DNA from: an uncultured Candidatus Saccharibacteria bacterium
GTDB lineage: Bacteria > Patescibacteriota > Saccharimonadia > Saccharimonadales > Saccharimonadaceae
DNA: 64,000 nucleotides
Assembly (NCBI GenBank): GCA_946638615.1
Contig: CAMPBO010000001.1
Coordinates: 1 to 64,000 of the forward strand
Reading direction: 5' to 3'
A program made the position numbers and the translations under genes. The notes under the pieces were generated by a model, which had not been told where the DNA came from, made no database searches, and was given only the letters and a program-made list of their open reading frames with translations. Shown here in pieces: positions 59,651 through 64,000 of this stretch; position 1 is the first letter of the stretch, and each line of letters opens with the position of its first letter.

Positions 59651-60069
59651 TAGATTGCTCCTAAATCTTTTAAGGCTTGTTTGTATATCGTCAAAGCATT
59701 TAAAGCCTGTCGGTAACTTATTTCGATATCGGGTTCGTGAGCTATTGCATTACGAAGTTTATGAGCTCGCCAAACACTATTCAAATTTGAGAATTTTCCT
59801 CCAATTTTTTTTAAACGATCCCCCATTGTTTTTCCAGAAACCCCCATCTCTATCATGGCTTTATCGAGTAATTTATCTGCTTCAATAATAGTAGTCATAA
59901 AACTGGCGGGGTTGTCTTGTTTTAATTTATTTTCAATTTCCAAAAATTTAGCCTGGTAATTTGCCATGTTAAAATGATGCCCACGTTTGCCAGTTAATAA
60001 AATAGAGATAAACACCAAAATTGCCACGATTAAAATTGCTACGATAAAAGTCACTACGCCACCATCCAT
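59650..60069 (-). CDS. Membrane-anchored protein with HEPN-like Rx4H motif
   Basis: N-terminal TM VVTFIVAILIVAILVFISILL; soluble helical domain with HKLRNAIAHEPD. Abuts/overlaps gatA and gatB by 1 nt each. Confidence 0.6.
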   Translation of the reverse strand: MDGGVVTFIVAILIVAILVFISILLTGKRGHHFNMANYQAKFLEIENKLKQDNPASFMTTIIEADKLLDKAMIEMGVSGKTMGDRLKKIGGKFSNLNSVWRAHKLRNAIAHEPDIEISYRQALNALTIYKQALKDLGAI

Positions 60070-61439
60070 TAGATTAGCTCCTTTGCAAATTCAATTAATT
60101 TTTTATCGCTACATTTTGGCCCAACTAGTTGCAAACCAATAGGTAAACCAGCCTTTGTTGTTCCAGCAGGAATGGCAAGACCTGGCACTCCAGCGAGATT
60201 TAAAGATACGCTCATCATATCTTCGAGATACATGGCGATCGGATCATTGATTTTTTCGCCAAGTTTAAAGGCGGGGTTTGGTGAAACTGGTGTTAGGATA
60301 TAATCTACTTGCGAGAAAGCTTTATTGTACTCTTCAACAATTAAAGTTCTAGCTTTGGCTGCCTTCAAGAAATATGCATCATAAAAACCAGATGAAAGCA
60401 CGAAATTTCCAATCATAATCCGACGTTTATTTTCTGGCATAAATCCTTCACTGCGAGTGTTGGTATATAATTCTTCTAGAGACGTAGATTTGTCCGATCT
60501 AAAACCATAGCGTATCCCATCATAACGCGATAAATTAGAAGCAACTTCTGCAGGCACGATAATATAGTATACCGCTAACGCATATTTTAAGGTTGGCATT
60601 TCAATTTCTGTAATTTCATAACCTTTAGAACTTAGAAGATCACATTTCTTTTTTAGCGCTTCACGGATTTCATCGTTCACTACGTCGTTGTCGAAATCTT
60701 TGATAATGCCGATTTTTTTGATATTTTGCTCTGAGCCTTTGTCGTAATAATTCGGCAAAGTTGTCATATCTTTTTCATCTTGGCCAGACGTAATTGACAT
60801 TAAAATATCCATATCGTCAGGACTTTTAGTGAAAAAACCAACACAATCGGTTGATGAAGCCATCGCGACCACGCCATAACGAGAAATACAGCCGTAAGTT
60901 GGCTTAAATCCATAAATTCCGTTAAACGATGCGGGCTGTCTGATTGAGCCTCCAGTATCTGTACCAGTTGCAAATTCTACAATATCAAGTGCTACTGCGA
61001 CAGCTGATCCTCCAGAAGAGCCACCAGCTACGCGTTCCTTGTCAAAGGCATTTAAAGTTGGTCCAAAATATGAATTTTCCGTAGAAGAACCATGGGCAAA
61101 AGCATCAAGATTGGTGCGTCCAATCATAATGGCGCCTTCTTCCTCTAATTTTTGGACTGCCGTAGCCGTGATCGGTGAAACGAAACCTTCCAAAATGTGT
61201 GCTGAAGCTGTTGTCTGCCCTTCCGGACTCAAAAAATTATCTTTTAAAGCATACGGTACGCCAGCTAATCGACCAACTTTTTCACCATTAGCAATCTTGC
61301 GATCGATTTCGCGAGCTTTTTCTATCGCAACAGCTTCGTTTAAATATGTAAAGATATGATAATCGGCAAAATATTTTGCTTTTTCTAAAGCGTCCCTCAC
61401 CAATCTTTCTGCAGAAACGGTTTTGTTTGCTATTTTCAT
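60069..61439 (-). CDS. gatA: Asp-tRNA(Asn)/Glu-tRNA(Gln) amidotransferase subunit A
   Basis: Amidase signature GGSSGGSAVAVALDIVEFATGTDTGGSIRQPASF. Confidence 0.95.
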   Translation of the reverse strand: MKIANKTVSAERLVRDALEKAKYFADYHIFTYLNEAVAIEKAREIDRKIANGEKVGRLAGVPYALKDNFLSPEGQTTASAHILEGFVSPITATAVQKLEEEGAIMIGRTNLDAFAHGSSTENSYFGPTLNAFDKERVAGGSSGGSAVAVALDIVEFATGTDTGGSIRQPASFNGIYGFKPTYGCISRYGVVAMASSTDCVGFFTKSPDDMDILMSITSGQDEKDMTTLPNYYDKGSEQNIKKIGIIKDFDNDVVNDEIREALKKKCDLLSSKGYEITEIEMPTLKYALAVYYIIVPAEVASNLSRYDGIRYGFRSDKSTSLEELYTNTRSEGFMPENKRRIMIGNFVLSSGFYDAYFLKAAKARTLIVEEYNKAFSQVDYILTPVSPNPAFKLGEKINDPIAMYLEDMMSVSLNLAGVPGLAIPAGTTKAGLPIGLQLVGPKCSDKKLIEFAKELI

Positions 61440-61727
61440 TTATAGTACCTTTGGAACTTTAATTTGATAATCTTTTTCATTCTTTGTCAAAGCGAGCAAT
61501 TGTTCTCTACTTGCATCTTGTTCTTTAACTGTGTCATCTCGCCAAATATTTTCCATTTCAAAAACTTGGTAAGTTGGCTGTATGTTATCGGTATCAAGTT
61601 TGTCTAGTTGTGAAATATAGTTAATGATGTTTTTTAGGTCTTTACCTAGGGTTTCAATTTCAGCTTCTGATAATGAAAAATCAGAAAGCTCGGCTAAATG
61701 AATTATATCCTCGCGTTTTACGTCCAT
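61440..61727 (-). CDS. gatC: Asp-tRNA(Asn)/Glu-tRNA(Gln) amidotransferase subunit C
   Basis: IIHLAELSDFSLSEAEIETLGKDLKNIINYISQLDKLDT; adjacent to gatA. Confidence 0.92.
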   Translation of the reverse strand: MDVKREDIIHLAELSDFSLSEAEIETLGKDLKNIINYISQLDKLDTDNIQPTYQVFEMENIWRDDTVKEQDASREQLLALTKNEKDYQIKVPKVL

Positions 61728-61793
61728 ATATTATATTATAACACATAATTCATATGTGCTGTGATCACTTAGGAAAGAGTTTTATTTCGGTGA

Positions 61794-63434
61794 TTATTTA
61801 ACGTTTTTAAATAAAATCTTTTTTACGTATTTTAAAATTGGCGCAGCTTCTTTTAAATCCAAAAAATAGCTTGCAATTAAATAGGCTGCTGCCGAAATAG
61901 TTGCAATTAATAGAAATTTTGGCACTGTTATTACTAATGAGTTGTCGGTAGCCATCAGAGGGATAAACTTTGTCATTGAAAACGCCACGCAGCCAGTTAT
62001 AATGGTCGCAAAAATCATCCTGAGTGAAGCCTTGAAAAAGGCACGGTCAAACAATGCTCCTGAAGTGCGTTTTTGTAAAATAAACAACAAAATAATAATT
62101 TCAATGATTGCCCCAATGGACTGAGCGGCGCCTAGTCCATCTACTCCCCAACCCAACAAATAAAACCATACCGATAGTAGCATAGTTAGCCCAACTGCGA
62201 TAATCGACACGATGAAGGGGGTTTTAGTATCCTGGAATGCATAAAAACCTCTTGACGCAATGTGAAAAACCGACCGCGCAAAGATTGCAATTACGAGTGT
62301 TCCCAAGATTGAAGCGATCGTCCAGTTGCTGTCATTGTTGCCGATATTGGAAATAAAACTTACAACGTAGCCTCTAGTAAAGAAAGTAATAATCGCTACT
62401 GGTAACGAAATCCAAACAATTGTTCTAAGCGCTTGGCGAAAAGTGTCGTAGAACTCTTTTTTATCTCCACTGCCAAGCTGCTCGGTCAGTTTTGGGAAAA
62501 AAGCAGTCGAAATAGCTACGCCAATTAAATTAATAGGCATTTGATGAAGCGAGGTTGCCTGGTTAAAAGATCTTACCGCTCCTGCTCCCATTCGTGAAGA
62601 TAGGTTCGTATTGACAATACCATTTATATAATCGATTCCTTGGTCTAAAGAACGTGCGGGCAACAATTTAAGGATTGAACGAAAACCTTGATTCCGCCAA
62701 TAAATCTTAAATTCATAATCCATACCAAGACCAAATAGTCCGATTAATGCTACAACAAGCTGCATCACGGCCCCAAGAATCACGCCAAGCGCTACCCCCA
62801 TAATTCCCCCTTCAAATAATTGTACACCGAACAAATTTATTCCTCCGGTGAACCAAGTAATACCAATAATAATGCCTATATTATATATAGCGGGGGCAAA
62901 AGCATAAAATACAAAACGGCCTACTGCTTGTTGTACTGAGGTTAGAACCGTAGCTATACTAAAGAGGAACGGATTCATGGCGATAACCCGTGTCATATTG
63001 ATAGCAAGTACCATTCCGCTTTCATCAAGCCCTGGGCTTACAATATAACGAATTAACGGATCAGCAAAAATCATAATTAGAATACTAGTGATCAGCGTTA
63101 AGATTGCAAATAAATTAAGTAAGCTCGACGAAAGCTCCCAGGCAGATTTTTTATTGCCAGTTGCTAAACGCTGGTTAAAAACTGGGATAAATGAGACTGC
63201 AAGAGCTCCAGATGTTAAGATGAAAAACATGAAATCTGGTATAGTGAATGCTGCTGTATAGGCATCGATTCCAGTTGGATAAGTCCCTAAATAATATGAG
63301 TTCAAAAGACGATCACGAAAAAGCCCAAGAAGCGCCGAAATCAAAGTCGACGACGCCAACACAATTGCGGCCGATTTAACCGACAATTTCATATTGGCTA
63401 ATTGTACTACAGACTTAAATTTGAAGCGTCGCAT
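61794..63434 (-). CDS. murJ: Lipid II flippase MurJ/MviN family
   Basis: MOP-superfamily multi-TM protein; FRDRLLNSYYLG..DAYTAAFTIPDFMFFILTSGALAVSFIPVF. ATG at 63434 preferred over 63455. Confidence 0.88.
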   Translation of the reverse strand: MRRFKFKSVVQLANMKLSVKSAAIVLASSTLISALLGLFRDRLLNSYYLGTYPTGIDAYTAAFTIPDFMFFILTSGALAVSFIPVFNQRLATGNKKSAWELSSSLLNLFAILTLITSILIMIFADPLIRYIVSPGLDESGMVLAINMTRVIAMNPFLFSIATVLTSVQQAVGRFVFYAFAPAIYNIGIIIGITWFTGGINLFGVQLFEGGIMGVALGVILGAVMQLVVALIGLFGLGMDYEFKIYWRNQGFRSILKLLPARSLDQGIDYINGIVNTNLSSRMGAGAVRSFNQATSLHQMPINLIGVAISTAFFPKLTEQLGSGDKKEFYDTFRQALRTIVWISLPVAIITFFTRGYVVSFISNIGNNDSNWTIASILGTLVIAIFARSVFHIASRGFYAFQDTKTPFIVSIIAVGLTMLLSVWFYLLGWGVDGLGAAQSIGAIIEIIILLFILQKRTSGALFDRAFFKASLRMIFATIITGCVAFSMTKFIPLMATDNSLVITVPKFLLIATISAAAYLIASYFLDLKEAAPILKYVKKILFKNVK

Positions 63435-63550
63435 ATATATTATATTGTAGCACATATTGTGCTTTAGCTCATTTTTACGTTTTATATATTTTTATAACAA
63501 AACAAAAAGTAAATTTCCCATTCTAAAACATAAATGCTATAATATACTTC

Positions 63551-64000
63551 ATGAAGAAGAAAAAAACCGAAGCTATTTTGCCGTTAAAAAAAACAGAAAC
63601 GGCTAAGTCTTCGCAAAAAACTGCGAAAAAATCTGCTAAGCTCTACTCTAGCCTGATCTATAAACGTCGAGCTAAGAAAGAGGCAAATGCTCGTCGGCGT
63701 GCGGAAGAATTAGCTAAATTGCCAAAAGAGCCCATAAAACGATTTTTTGCGCGCCTTCATCCAAAGCGGGTATTTAAATGGTGGTTTTCTTGGCGTGGCC
63801 AAAAGGCAATTTTAAAGTTTTTTGCAGCCTGTATATTAATTGGTATTATTTTTATTGGTGGCCTCTTCCTTTACTACAAGAAAGATCTTGACCAAATCCG
63901 TCTTGACGAAATGTCCATATCCGAAACAGTCAATACTTACCTTGATCGTAACGGGGTAGTTTTGTGGCGTGACACTGGGACTGAAGATTATCGTTTAGTT
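63551..64000 (+). CDS. N-terminal part of a PBP1A-like bifunctional penicillin-binding protein; 3' partial
   Basis: MKKKKTEAILPLKK... basic tail, TM, then ISETVNTYLDRNGVVLWRDTG. The frame stays open to the window end. Confidence 0.7.
   Translation, partial: MKKKKTEAILPLKKTETAKSSQKTAKKSAKLYSSLIYKRRAKKEANARRRAEELAKLPKEPIKRFFARLHPKRVFKWWFSWRGQKAILKFFAACILIGIIFIGGLFLYYKKDLDQIRLDEMSISETVNTYLDRNGVVLWRDTGTEDYRLV

Noticed and set aside
1-64000. CRISPR arrays, rRNA genes, transposases, prophage structural genes
   Set aside because: No regularly spaced repeats, no rRNA-like sequence and no transposase or phage proteins seen.

Overview
The 64 kb window is almost fully coding and AT-rich. It looks like a chromosome segment of a Patescibacteria/CPR bacterium, probably Saccharibacteria (inference from gene content and gene style; UGA is used as a stop, e.g. 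at the end of murG). Main contents: a reduced dcw cluster (rsmH-ftsL-like-ftsI-mraY-ftsW-murG-ftsQ-like); replication and repair genes (priA, recJ, topA, dprA, xthA, dnaE); translation genes (tuf, rpsJ, fusA, gatCAB, gltX, der, pth, smpB); envelope genes (FemAB pair, Mur ligase, MurJ, PBP1A, class E-like sortase, galU); two tRNAs. Most notable non-routine signals: (1) a ~1.75 kb insertion bounded by a 21-bp exact direct repeat of the tRNA-Glu(CTC) 3' end, carrying an orphan two-gene cassette and no integrase; (2) an apparently free-standing structured ncRNA (~258 nt) with its own promoter, terminator and possible pseudoknot between topA and dprA; (3) a 21-aa ORF plus a compact multi-hairpin RNA between rsmH and ftsL; (4) a SAM-I-like riboswitch whose P1 helix appears to include the metK start codon; (5) a recurrent TATAAT-N6/7-ATG arrangement implying widespread leaderless transcription; (6) a solo KwaB/DUF4868-like protein; (7) a membrane-anchored HEPN-motif protein embedded in gatCAB. 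All family calls come from reading the translations; no database search was run.
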